From assembly GCA_013399855.1 (NCBI GenBank), contig VXAY01002463.1:62001-126000 (forward strand): a stretch of DNA of 64,000 nt, in the 5' to 3' direction. This DNA comes from Oxyruncus cristatus. Lineage: Eukaryota > Chordata > Aves > Passeriformes > Cotingidae. Shown here in pieces: positions 49,501 to 63,300 of the stretch. Made by a program: the position numbers and the translations under genes. The notes beneath the pieces are model-generated. The model had not been told where the DNA came from. It ran no database searches and was given only the letters and a program-made list of their open reading frames with translations. Each line of letters starts with the position of its first letter. The first letter of the stretch is position 1.

Positions 49501-52209
49501 TTGCAGCCTGAGCAACTTTATGTCTCTCCTTCAACACTGAAGCCTGTCTGTTGCTGCAACAGGATGATGAGAAAAACTGGAAGAAGATGAAAAAGGCTTT
49601 AACAAAACTTCGTGCTGCTTCTTGTCTTCTCACCTCTTCTCTGCATTTGAGAGGCAGAAATGAGTAATCGGGAGAGAGGATCCTGAGCATCCCTGCTCCT
49701 CATGCTTGGCTGCTTCCTCTCTGTGTAGGCTCCTAAACCCCAGATGCTTCAGTTTGAGTTCTTCGTGTTCCAAACCTGCTTGAGGTCTAGTATGCTATCT
49801 ATGAAGTACTTCCAGTAAGGCACATGCAGGTGAGATGGAGCATACCAGAAGCTCAATTTTTCTCTTCCTATCTCTCCTGAACATGTCTATTCATCATCAA
49901 CCTGCAGAACACTTCTAAATAGTTTCTAAAAGGACTGGGGCCTGTACAAAATGGAATTGCAGGTGTTAATCTTTTTTTAGAAACAGTACAGAAAGAGTTG
50001 ATGAATGTTTTCAGAGATCTGGGTTTCCTTCAATGAGGCATCTTTGAATTAGATGGCTTGGTACATTTGTTTAGTATTTCCAGATGTTCATCCAGGTGTG
50101 TATATTTCTGTTTAAGCCATAGAAGTGTCGTCACTGTTGACCAGCCCCTGTAATCAGATCAGAGCTCCATCTGCTGCTATGTAGTAGCCCAGTATTTTTA
50201 AAGCGTTCAGTCATCAAGTAGGTGGCTCAGGTTCAATCATTTTTATGCCTGATGAACTGTATTACCTAGGAAATGTTTTATGTTCATAAAAGAGTGAGGG
50301 TGTTTTTGCTCCATTTTCCTTTTTGAAGCTGTGTCCATGTGTATAAAAGATTTCAAGTTTCCCTGGTACAAGAAGAGAAAGAGCATAGTGGTGTAACTCT
50401 GCACCTCAATGTTGAGTACTGTTGCCTCAGAGAAAGAGGGCTGACTGCATGAAATTTTTTTATATCTAATCATCACTTAATTTGATCACAGGAACAGCCC
50501 TGGGAGCAGAAACTGGTATTTTCTGATTGGCTAGTGAATGAGTACCTTTGTGTTGCCTCTGTACAAAGTGAACTGGTCATTATTTTAAGGTTGCTGAATG
50601 CCCCTATTCACTGCAGTGGGTACCTGAGCGCCCACCAGAAGTGCTGGATGTCACAGAGCCATGTCATTAACACTGAGCATTGCATTACTGGAGCTTTCAG
50701 GCATTTAAGCATTAGATTGGACCCAGTCTGTGATGTCTGACCTTTTTATTTCTTGCTGCCTCAGTCTGTGCTGAAGATAATCTAAATTTCTGACATGGTT
50801 ATACTTTGTTTACTTTCTCAGTCTTAGAAGAAATTCTTATTTTCAATTCCTTTCTATATCAGTAACTTTCCAGCAATAATTATGGCTTACCTGATCAAGA
50901 GATTCAGAGGTTGGTAGCATGAGTCACTTTTCCTATTCAGCTTCCGCAAGTCATAGTGACATGTGTCATAATGACACTTTTTTAATCCAAACACTTGCCT
51001 GTCCTTTGCAGTACAAAAAGCATCTCAATTCTCCATTCCTAGAATTCCATTTTGAGTCTTTTTTTTCTACTTTTTGTTAAACCACAATCATATAATCTGC
51101 ATTTTCTTCACGCAGGCTTTTTATTTCACATCAATGTACATCCAAGCTACCTCCTTCTGTGCAAACAATACCTCTAATTGTTAGTGAGAATCCACTCTCT
51201 AGTTGTTTTTTGGGGTTTTTTTTGTCTCTAATGTAAATCTCATGCATACAAATATATATCTTTTGCTTTCTGCATTACAGATATGCCAGAAAAAACAAAC
51301 CAACAAGTTAAATCTCTGAAGCTACTAAACTGTGTGTTCTCAACACTTGGAGAATCCTAACAGCTGGAGATGGAAGAAAAGCTGATGGGTCAGGCTATTC
51401 TCCTTTCCGGTTGCCGGACTGCTCTCAACAATATATTCTTAACATTGCCTGGCCTATTTTTACATGTAGCTTCTTTTCATTCCACTTAAATCTGAAAAAG
51501 TGAGAGACAGATTATGACATTATAGCAGAATGACTCTCTTTGACTCTATGGCAGCTAAATTTATGTTATTGAGTATATAGACTGAGATGAAGTGCATTTC
51601 ATTTCTATAAAGAACTAAAATATGGGTAACATGAAATCTGAACTGAGGAGGGAATTGTTCCAAAAACACTAACAAATTGGTGAATTTTCAGGTCCTAAAA
51701 AATGTGTAATAACTTTTTGAAAGACTTGGGATTTTTGGTTATAATTTCCATGCTCTCAGCCAGATAACTCTTATACTGAACTACAAATAGGCTGAACATT
51801 CAGCTGTTATAAATCCAGTATCCCTGCTGACAGTGCTGCCTGGCCAATTTGCACCAGTTTAGGATCCGTCCTTTTGATCTGGCCATATGTTTTTTGATGA
51901 TAAGCATCACAAATTAGGATTGGATTTACAGGAAATCTCCTTTTCTCTTTTACGTCCCTAAGGATGCATAGGTGAGCACAAGCTTTCAAACATTATCAGC
52001 TCTGACTTTGGCATCAATGGTTGGTGTTTCAAAATACACTACTGTGTTGTAAACTTTCCAGTTTCCTGACTACAGGAAATTATACTGCAAGTGGCTCTTA
52101 ATCAGCTATTGCACTGAGAGATGATAAAATCAAAACTAAACAGAAAATATTGTGGGAGCTATATTATCAAAATTGGTACAGAGAATGTATCTTGCCTTCT
52201 TAAGTGTAG

Positions 52210-52260
52210 CCTATAAAACATTATTCACTAAGCCTTACCCTATAAAACATTATTCACTAA
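52210..52260. repeat. 22-bp direct duplication, 29-bp period
   Basis: CCTATAAAACATTATTCACT plus AA occurs identically at 52210-52231 and 52239-52260, separated by 7 bp. The identity suggests a recent local duplication. Confidence 0.88.
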
Positions 52261-55200
52261 CCTTTTTTGTTCTGATTTTGTTAGATTCAAAGCAGAAAAA
52301 GGCATAAATAATGGGAGAACAAATCAGAGGGATGCTGGAGGAGTAACAAAAATGATCAAATGACAAAATAAGAGAACCAACAGCAAAGGTAAAGAGCCAT
52401 GTCTCCCTGCTGTTGTATGGTATGTCAGTGGTCTTAAAAAAAACATATCAACAGAATGAGGAATCCTTCAACATTTTTGGTTTTGTTGTTATTAATAAAC
52501 TTTTATGTGAATAAAAGAAAAAAAATCCTGTCAGGACATTGCCAGGCCATACCAGTCACATGAAGATGTACTACAGTCTCCAAAATTTTACACAGGGAAA
52601 ATAGGGAAAAAATTTACAACTGAACAACAGGAAATTCCCAGCATAAAGGGAATATAAAATGGAGAGCGTTACTGTGAATTAAATGAGTTTATTTTTTGGC
52701 AATTAATTTAGCATATATGCCTCAGCTTGTTTGAAACTAAAAAAAATATAGCATGTTGTCAAGTAAGCCACTGCTAAAGGGGTAATCACAGAAAACAGAA
52801 TGCCTCAAATACTTTCTTTGCTGGGGGCAGAGTTCTGAGCAGCAACCATGGTTGGACTCACCAAGGTGTTGTTCATGTCTGGTACAGAGGGAACTGCACT
52901 GTCACTCTTCAGAGCAGCTTCTCTCTCTTCACGACTGAATACATGATATTTTGGAGATGGTCCCTGACACCCTGAGGTCTTGCATGCAGAGTTGGGACCT
53001 AGTTAGACAGTGCTGTTGTCAATACAAGCTTGTTTCGAGTATTATAGTAGCACACTGTTAAAGTGTATTATAATCGTGTTTCTACATGTCAGATTTTGGG
53101 ACTGAATAATTATATCAGTTATATCAGCTTAAGGTTAAAAAGTAACCCAGTGAGACAAGTACCCAAGAAGCTGGACACTGCATTCATTTATTCCTTTGCT
53201 AAGAACTGCTGCAAAAATTGGTGGTGACAGAGTTCCTCAAATGGAGAGACATTCCCTCATAATGGAAATTGCTAGGAAACCTAAATAGATGAATGGGTCC
53301 TAATTCCTCCTTCACATTCTCAGGACAAAGTTGTATAATATGTACCAGGTAACTGCACAGTGTTAGAAGATAATTTGGTTTTAAAGTAAATGTCAAGAGT
53401 TTCCATATTAAAAAAAAAAAATATATATTCTTTTGTAAGAGTATGTGCCAATATGAGAGCAGAGATGAGTGGAGAGGAGGAAGTGAATACTGCACAATGA
53501 TGGCAGTGTTCACCCTTTACTGATTCAACCTGCGCCACTTCCTTAACAATCATTTGACATGCAACAGTGACTATATTAAGTATTTTTACTATTCCCTACA
53601 AAGCCACCCTGGAGGAATGGCACAGCAGACCTACTAAGGTTCTCAGCTTCCATGCTTTAAGCTCTGTCTTAATTAGCTGGTGGAGTGAATGAAATTATTT
53701 TGCCATTCCCATGTACCAACTTGACAAACTGGGACTTGGCACTAGCTCAGTCTAAGGCACTCCATGTAACTATATATGGTATGTGTTAATGATGCTATTA
53801 GTAACACATTGCTGAATGTTAACATGCTAGAGCTTGTAGTTTCATCTCTCTATGGAAGTGACTTGATTAATGTTGTAGAGAACTTTTTAACAAAGGTATA
53901 ATTTCTGAGACACTATTTTATATTGTTAAGGAAAGAGGGATAATCTTTACGTTGAATATTATTATGTTTAATTAAAGAGACTGTACCAGACTTCCTCCTC
54001 CTCTATCCACTCTCACATATGTGGTATTTTTCTTTGTTTGTTTGAAAAGGGTACTAAGATTTGAGGGGTCATTGGTCACCTTAGTGGGTTCCCTAATGCC
54101 TGATCTGCTGAAAGCTGATGTGTAACTAACAGTACAGTGGTTGCAGGGTGCCCAGTCAGTGATATGCTACTTCAAGAGATCTGTTGATCTAGTATTTTTA
54201 AATGCAAGCTTGTCATTTGAATAACTAAGAAAGATCTTCTAACGAGAGTAGTGACACAATGGGGACACATTCATCAAGGAATTAGTAGGTAGGGTCTTTT
54301 TTTGGAAGAGGAGATTGTTAATGATTAAATGGCAATCCTACTAATTAAAAGTCAAAAGTAGATAAATAAGGGATAACTCCCACGATAATTGACAAATTTA
54401 TATATTTAGAGAAACGTAACACACCATAAATATTAAATTGGGCTATTATCTCTAGTGTTTCTGTGCCAAGGATCCATAAATAAAGACCTTAGGGACTAAT
54501 CATTAGAAATTTTCATTATTTATCTCCTTCCACATTTCAGCAAACAGAAAAGCTGTGTCTTCTGTTCAGTGTAAACCACAAAGGGAACATCCTCATTTTT
54601 TTGATGAACCTTTTGGGGAGGAGAAAAGAAAGAATAATGCAGTGGGAATGTGAAAAGAAGAGAAGATCTCAACCAAGAGAAAATTTTTCAAGAGACAGCT
54701 TCTCATTTCTTCTGAGCATTAACCTCCTATTAAGTACACTAGTTTTATGTCAATGTGTAGCTTCATTGACTTCAATTAAGCTATCTCAGATACCCACCCT
54801 GCTGAGAGAGCAACCACAGACTTTTAAAAAGTCATCCTGCACAGAAATGCGTCAAGAGTGGTGAATTGGGCCATTTGTGTAATTTTAATCATTAGTCTTG
54901 CCTTGTACTTATGTAATAATTTATGCAAAAAAAAGGTACCTAAAGGCCTTTTTAGGGCCTGTGGTATTGCTACTGATATTGATGGGACTATTTTATGCCC
55001 AGTTTTGCAAGACTGAATGTGTATTATGTGCACAATTTTCTGCACAGTTGGCTTCACTGGACCAGGATGCTGGGGCACTGGGACAGATCTTTCACTGCAT
55101 AGACCCTGAGAGTGTTGTCTTTTCGGCTCACTCAGTGTAGTCAAAAAAACCACTGACTGAACAGGTTGAGTAAGGGGGTCCTGCCTACAGGACTCTCAAG

Positions 55201-57706
55201 TGTTCTGGGAAATTAGAAGAGAGGATGGTGTCAGTAATTCATCAGTACAGAATCTGGGAAGTTGAAAGCTCATTTGGAAATCTCCGCAGAGAATTGTGCC
55301 ACAGACAAGTCAGACTGTCGCATTTGGATTATTCTTGGAATTGCTTTGGTTTGGCCAGATTATTTTTGATCCACCAGATGCTTGAGTTCCCATAACAAAG
55401 ACAAAGTGCGGGAGAGATTCAGCAGCTTGACACTGGGGTATTGACAAAGAAATACAGCTACTGACAATTGGCAGAGCTGTCCTTCATATCCCTGCTGTCA
55501 GTCCTATAGTAATCCTCTTTGGCTTTTTGACTACTGAGAAAGGATAATATTTTTCCTTATATTGTATATTATATGGAAGATAGTAGTTCCAAACTGTTAA
55601 AATACAGCTAAGAAGTACCAAGAATTACTTGAGAGGAGCTTTAGACATCTTTTGCTGGTATGTTAAGCCATCACATCTTTTTGAAGCATGCCAAGTAAAC
55701 ATGCTGCAACACCATTCACACAGTTGCTGAGAGATTTTAGGCAGAAGTGATATTCTGCAAGCTGAGATCCTGACTCCTTTCTGAATTCCAGTAGTTTAGA
55801 AAGGACAAAAGCCCTGCAAGTTTGAGAAGTCACACATTCAATATGTGAAGCCAAGAGTAAAAATAAGACCCCTGACCTCTCCCTTCTCCCTCATTTAGAT
55901 ACTTTTCTCTATAACAGTGGGTAAAGTGCAGTAGTGAAATACTACTATTGCTAGTAAGTGAAAAATGAGCTTTTACAGTAAGCCATGAAAATGAAAGTAA
56001 TAATTAAATCTTCATATAACTTTAGGTTGTATTGCAAGTGCTTAGCTGAAAAATTCGTCTTTAACTCATGGCCCGCAGCAATCACATCTGTTATATTTTA
56101 GGAACAGAAAGCTAATGAGGTGGAATCTGGAGTACTGAGCTTAATTGGGCTTGTTTTGATTAAGTGTATGTGCAGGGAATATTTTACACACTAGTATAAA
56201 TTGCAAAACAGTCAACATAAGCCACAAAATTTGCAAAATCCATTGTGGGTAGTGTCAAAGAAAGGACTGTTTCCAATAAACAATAAAAGACAAAAAGAAA
56301 ATATCTGAGGTTTTGATGAAAAAAAAAAGTGTGTTTTAATTTCCCTAATTAGTGGTTTTCCATGATTGTAAATGCGTTTCTCTCTCTTGTTCACATACAT
56401 GCAAATGCACACACAGAGACACACAAAAATGTGCTGTACAGCGTAAAACTGTAACAGCTTGTCTTTGAGCTTAGCAGATTAAGTCTGACTGGAAAAGGCA
56501 TTTAAAACTGCATAATCTTTATGAAAGCATGAAAATTTGACATATCCTTCACATATTACATATTTAGCAGAAAGAATAATATTTTACAGCAGTTTTAAAA
56601 ACGTGTGTTTCAAGGGGGGGAGTGTATGTGGAGTTTTTCTCCTGCCAGTCCTTATCACTTTGGGCCATACTCTTAGATAATGTAAACCCATGTAACTTCA
56701 TTGACTCCAGCACACTTTGCTGATCCACTCAATTTAGATCTGATCTCTCAAGTTCCCACGTGCATTCAAAACTTAGGAGGCAGGAAAAAATAGGACTACT
56801 ACATATTAGCAACACTAAAAATGGTTTTAAATGGATTTTCCCTGCAATAAAAAATGTTACAAGCTGGATGCCTGATATCTTGGTATCATCCATAACTACA
56901 AAGAGATGCTGATCCTTCAAAGTAAAATCACTTGTGTGGTGCTATTTAGATTGTAGTCAGAACCACCACCACCACAACAAACTTGCCCATTGTTTTTACT
57001 GGTAGCTCTCAAAACAGCTTTCAAGACCTCCAACTTTGCACATAAGGAAGGTAAGACACTAAGAACTGGCTTACAGAAAGCCAATGACAGAATTCTCTGA
57101 GTGGTAATGATTTGTCCAGTGGCATCCTGAGCTGTCATAGGCCATGGAGACTGACAAAAGCCACATGACAGGGCCATTTGGCTTTTGAATCTTCCTCTGG
57201 GTAGGTGGGTTTAGGATCACAGTTCTGACATTTTTATAACACATATTTCAGTATATTTTGTATTTTTCAGACATGACTATCTCATGTCGAGCCTTTTCAG
57301 CTGATAGATATTTTCCTCCTGACCCCAAATCCAAATTAAAAATTTAGGCTGATATTTTCAAACTTTTTGAGTTCCAGTGGGATTTAGTTGTCAAGTTCCT
57401 CAACCTCTTTAAGGTCTTAACTTTTCTCAATGAATGTTTCACTATAATTGACTAATATCTAAGAAACCATCAAGAGCTAATAACTTCATTTTAGCTCTTT
57501 ACTGGTTCTTTACATTTCAAAACATTTTGCCTGAGATACAATTATTGCCGGGTAAAGGAGACATTCCTTCAGATAAGTTTCTAAGCAATTCCTAACTTCC
57601 CAGTATTCACCCTGGCTCTTCTCTTCCACAGGTAGCAGTGGTAAATGCAGTGAACATGGAAATCACACTGAGTTTAAGGACAAATACTCTGCAGCCCTCC
57701 AACAAA

Positions 57707-57739
57707 ATGATGATCATAATGTTTTATGATGATCATAAT
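57707..57739. repeat. 14-bp direct repeat, 19-bp period
   Basis: ATGATGATCATAAT occurs at 57707-57720 and at 57726-57739, separated by GTTTT. Each copy contains the palindrome TGATCA. Confidence 0.85.
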
Positions 57740-60304
57740 ATTTTAATGGGTTGGATTAAATTCTTCTGGCAAATGCAAATCTCACTGTTGCTCCTTCCAC
57801 TGGGGAAGGAGAATGGTATACAAGCACATAGAGACCTCTTATATGCTACTAACACAGGCTGAGGGACTGACTGAACTAACAGGAGACAAAGTACAGTACT
57901 TCAAGTTAGGTCTTGTAGAAGCAAGTCTATCTAATAGCCACAGTTATTCAGGGCTTTGGCTTTACATTTCATTCAGAGGAGTGACCCCTCACACTGTATT
58001 GTCTGATTGGTTCAATAATGACTCTGAGGAATGAGAGCCACCTACCCTATTATCGACTCCACCTCCTGGGGTTTTCCTTAAAGAGATTGCCATTCAAGTC
58101 TGGTCTAGAGTAACATATGCAATTACCCTAGGAAGAATGAAAATGTGAAGGGGGCAGCCACTGCAGCTTCAGGTCATGAGACGATTGCTGACTGTGATTA
58201 TGAGGAAATCCCCTCCCCTTCAATGAAGTATAATAGGGTTCAAATCTGAGGATTCAGGACTGGTCATTGTCAAAGATAGGATATTCCCTGTGACAGTTCA
58301 TAGAACCTTGGATTTCCTCCCTCTCAGCCTTTCAAAATGAAGCAAAGAAAAAAAACTCTAAGAAATTTTTTGTCTTCTCATTGAAAAAAATTGGGGTAAA
58401 GGGGAAATAAATTTTAGTACTCTTCTATTCTACTGTCCAAACTTCTGCTACAGCTTTTTCCTTTAGAAGTCATTTGAATGTTTCTTTTTTTTTTTTCATA
58501 GACAGTATTTCATGTTTCTAATACTTGATGTAAAAAATACTGAATTAATTTCACTGTATTGAGCCTACTAAATATAATTTCTTTTTTAAGCACGTTGATC
58601 TTGTGAAAGACTGTGGTCTCTAAGGATTGTCTGTCAGTTACCTCATAAAATAAAGGTTATTATTATTATCAGTGGCGAACAATAGCTGATGACTTCAAGT
58701 TGAAGAAAGGTCAAGAGACTAATCACTGATATGCTTTCAACAGCTATCTTTTCTAGCCATGACTTTAGCACTTGTTAAAAGCATATTTTTTGAGCTTTAA
58801 AAATTTTCCTGTTTCCTCATTGTCTGTACACATGCATGAATGTGCACATAAATTCAGCTCAAGTTAGCTCTTTTTGTACCTGCCAAGTTTCACTCAAGCA
58901 AATGAACAGAAAATCACAATAATTTCTGAATATGAAATATGAATAATTTTGACAAGTGGATGGGGACTTCCTTTTTTCTGTTAGTAGCTACCATGTCTGT
59001 GTCATCCCCGAGCAAATTTCAATGTCAGTGAAGCACGGTTCTTAAACAAAGGCTCTGCTACTCTGCTTCTGTTGGAATGCTTCTTCCATCCACCCCACTT
59101 AAGAGCACAGGATGCACTGTGGTTTCTTGAGACCTTTGTTTTAGAATTCAAGAACTATAAAACTAGACCAGGTTTTCTGGAGATACATCCTTATTCTTTT
59201 GATCTTGCAAACTATGGACGATTAGTAATGTATGAGGCTGCTCAGATCTGGGAGACTGAACAGAGCTGGTGGGACGTGCTGCCTCTGCTCAAACTTCAGT
59301 TAAAGCTTGAGGAGTTTATGTAGGTCAACTGTGCCTTCCTTCAAGCTGAAGAAGCTGTCCATGCTTGGAATATGTAATGTAGGTGGAGACACAGCCTGAC
59401 AGACACAGAGAACTATTCAGCCAAAAACTATTCAACCCTTCATTGTTTCTGAATACGTTGCTTAAACTACTGAACAAGTAATTGTTGGTAAATGACTGAA
59501 GTACTCTGTTTCTTCACTATAGATTTAAAAGAAAATATTACAGCAGGAGAAAAAGTAGGTGAAATTGATTTCATTTAACAATAACCTTCCAGCCTCGCCT
59601 CACATCTCACTCAAATAACCTTTGTAACTAATTATAGTGGAGCCTGAAAATAAAGCACTCTTGGGCTGAAGGATTTTAGAAGTCATCAAAATTATCCAGT
59701 GCTCAAAATAGCCAAAATCCTATATGCTATTATGTTCTTGTGCCAGCAAGGCTGCCTGCAAGTTAACATCTATAGAGCTATGAGAGGAACAAGAGGCAAA
59801 CATTGGTATCGTCAAATGTTATATTGATGTCTGAAGACATTATAGTAGACTGGGAAATCAATCATTTCTAAGTGTTTTTTTTTTCTTTTAACTTTCTATT
59901 AAATTCTGAATGATTGTAATAATTGGTGTTTTTCCTTCCTCTTCAAGTCTGACAGTATATCCAGACATTTAACTTCATGTACTGTCCTGCCCTATTGCTC
60001 TTTTTTTCCCTCACTACCACTTAAAAGTTTGGAAGTACACATGCACACTTGTTGAGTCTCCTCTCTGATGTGGATTTACAATTTAAAAAGCCTTATCTGA
60101 CCCTCGCTCCCTTTGTCTTTGTTTGGATGATGTTTTTAATCCCTAGCAGTCAAGATTTAAAGGGATCTGTCATTCTTAAGAAAATAAAAAGCCCAGATTA
60201 CTTTCTTTGCCAATTTCCAGATGATCTGTGTCTTGCATCTATATGCCTGAGTCTCCTTCTGTCAGTGTACTTCCTTTACCCTAAATATAATGTCCCAAAT
60301 ACTC

Positions 60305-60364
60305 TTTTTTTTTTTTTTNNNNNNNNNNNNNNNNNNNNNNNNNNNNNNNNNTTTTTTTTTTTTT
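60305..60364. other. Assembly gap inside a poly(T) tract
   Basis: 14 Ts, then 33 Ns (60319-60351), then 13 Ts. It is an unresolved homopolymer. The frames that run across it are artefacts. Confidence 0.95.
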
Positions 60365-63300
60365 AACTTTCAGGATACCAAATGTTCCATGCACATTGCT
60401 GTAGGGAAAATTTTGTTTCTTATGCTTAGTGACCTTCACCATATAGTACAAGGTCTATCTGTTTACTTGGACTTTCTTCAAATCAATAGCTCCCAACTGT
60501 AGACTATGCACCATTAGTGATTCACGGAGCACTTGATGGAGGTCTGTAGAGAATAGCTTAGCAAAGCACAGGTTTCTTCACATTTCCATCTGCTATATTA
60601 CACTAAAACAGCTAAAATTATACTAAATAGTTTCTGAATGCCACTGTTCAAAGAAGGCAATTGCTGCTGTTACACAAGGCCAATATCTAATTGTGAAATA
60701 TTCCATGTGCTACTAGTAGGGAGGGAAAGGGGGAGTCAAGGGGTTGAAATGTGACCCACACCCTAGAACAGTCTAAGAACACTTGTTTTTTACAAGTTCT
60801 CTGCCTCAGCTATAACCCTCTGGTTGGCCTGCATAGAATATCCTTCTGAGTCAAATCAGTTTTATGATTTCTAAACTCTGATGGCTTTAATTTGCTGCAA
60901 ATCTTTCCAGAGATTATGATACTTTGTACAGCATACCTATAAATAAATTCTATGACAGCCTCATTAATCAGGCTACATTTTAAAAGCATTAGCCTTTTTC
61001 CCCTCTGTTGAATCCACAGCTTATCTTTCCCCAATTATAATTAGTGTTCATTAAAAGCAGTCCTTTTTTTGCAAAGTAGAGAGTTACACTGGGCCTGATC
61101 TAGACTTCCTGCATCCTCCAGCTGATGTACCCCAGTATCAGGGAGATGTTAGAAAACTTGACTCCACATAAGCATGTTTCAAATGGACTATTTTAGGCAG
61201 AGTAAACCAAAAGAGGTCAGTCACAGTGCTGTAAAGCTTGCTCTCGATATTTTTAACTTTGAAATGCCTGGCTCTGAGAATGGAGCATAAATTGGGCCCC
61301 TTTCTTTATCTTGGAGAAAGTAGGTGACACAACAGAAAGATCAAACACCAGCCCACTGGAAAAAAAAACCAAACATGTAAATTGGTCATCACCTAGAAAA
61401 CTTGCCCTTCCTACTCACAAAAGAGCATTAGTCCATTTAAAAAAAATACTATTTTCTTTGTAGTGGAAGAAGTGTCACCACTCTGGACAAGCAGGAGACT
61501 TTGTTATTTGGGTTTTGGACACAGAGACATAAAGTTATCAAAAGTAAACATACTAGGGAAAAATATGGTTCCTAGGACTTCCAGACTCCTTGCCAAATGT
61601 TCTGATCAGTAGGGTAGTGTGTGCATTAGTAGGAGTTATTGCATGGAAACATTTACAAGTTGGTTATCAAAGTCCAAGGCTATGATCTGGGAAGATTTTG
61701 GATTTGTCAACAACATGGATTTAAAGCAGGGTCTTGAAAACCACACTTTGAAAAAGACATCAATTCTTTCAGTGCATGTGAGGGGAGTAGAAGGTACAGG
61801 ATAGGAACTTGAGCAGATTAGAACGCCCTGCACCAGTATTATTGTGTCAAACATTATATTGCCTAGAACTTCTTCCTAAACTCACCATTCTGACTTCTCT
61901 CTCTATCCAATGGAGGACAGATACTGTCACAGACTGATTTATAAGGGATGTTTTTTGATGAAGTGAACTGCCTGCAGAGGTGCTTGATTCCATTAATAGT
62001 AAAGAGAGTTAAGGTAAATAAGAAGACAGTTTACTTTTAGATATTCAGTTTATGTGAGATCAATCCAATCATAAATTTGAAAACACTAGGTTACTTAAGT
62101 AGAGGAGGATCTACCTGACTGGAATTGTATGTCAGAAAAGTTTCTCAGTTCCACCAAGTTATCAAGGTACATGCAGAAAAGAACATGCTTAAGGAATTCA
62201 GATTCTTTTAGAAGTGAGGAAGAAGGTGAATAGAAGTTTTCAGGATCTGGCTTTTGAACCTGAATAGGTCAAATTTGTTTACACTTTTTCTATATTTTGC
62301 ATTTTCTGCATCTGCATGAGGGTACCAATGTCACAAAGACTGACGCTTCTGGAATATCTCTGAGTACATCCAGCTCTTAAATCTTTCTGTGAAAATAATG
62401 TGAAATAGAACTAGTGTAAGTTCTAAATATGAATCTTTTTTATGGTGAATTTTGGAGAGGAGAGGAGAAAGTCACAAGTTTTCAGTTGGTGGAGATGGTG
62501 CACAGGGTGTGTCATGTAATACTGTCAGCATATCACGCCAGAACTTGTGAAAAACCAGTGAAGGATACTGAAAGGCATTTCCCACTGGTGCTATCGCTGG
62601 AAATCAAGTTAAGGCAACTTTCACACCCATCTTTCCCTGCTTTTATGTCCAAACATATCTATAGCTCTAACACTTCCCTTTAGTTGTCAAGAAATGACCA
62701 GTCTTGACAATACATTCTGATGTCCAGTATGATTCTGTCTTCACCTAACCCAAAAGCTGTAGTCTCCTGTCAGATGCGTGCTCCACTGAAATCTATTTCA
62801 TACTTGTTGGGGAAAGCAAATAGTACTTGTATCCCTCTTCTTTCTTTAGACTGGCAGGGAAATTAATGGGCAGGATTCTGCAACTCAGGTGTGATGAGGA
62901 CCAGTGGCTGTGAACTGTGCTCTTCTGGAAATTTGCCTCAGAGTTATCCCTTCTTCCATCCCATCATGTCAAGTCATGGAAAGGTTAGGTGATACTGTGA
63001 GAAACACCTAAACAAGTAGATTAAAACTAATCTTTCAAAAGAACAAGAATTTGTATCTCTTTAACAGAACTTCATAATATCAGGTGGGAGAAGTTCTTGT
63101 CAAGTTTGTGACAAAGATTCCTGCTCCCACATGTGGACAACTCCGCTAAAATGGCACTCAGATGTGAATAGGACAAAGCTGCTGCAAAAAGGACAGATAA
63201 ACCAAATGTAAGGAATTAAAGAAGTGAAAGCTAAACAGAGCTGGAAAGTATCAGAAATGAGAGGATTACGTTGGAGGCCTGAAGGGTTTTAATGTTCTAT

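Larger units (their letters stand above)
40161..60300. other. Unique AT-rich noncoding DNA
   Basis: About 20 kb with no recognised gene or large repeat. Small features are listed separately: a hairpin at 43031-43067, an open stretch with splice-like context at 43201-43557, direct duplications at 52210-52260 and 57707-57739, and an (ACC)n run near 56962-56976. Segments near 42585-42700 and 45330-45430 have the moderately complex, TAATTA-containing look of conserved noncoding DNA, which needs alignment to test. Confidence 0.5.

Noticed and set aside
59072..59323. 83-codon frame with a plausible protein-like composition
   Set aside because: It begins at TTG without ATG, matches no family I know and has no splice or polyadenylation context.
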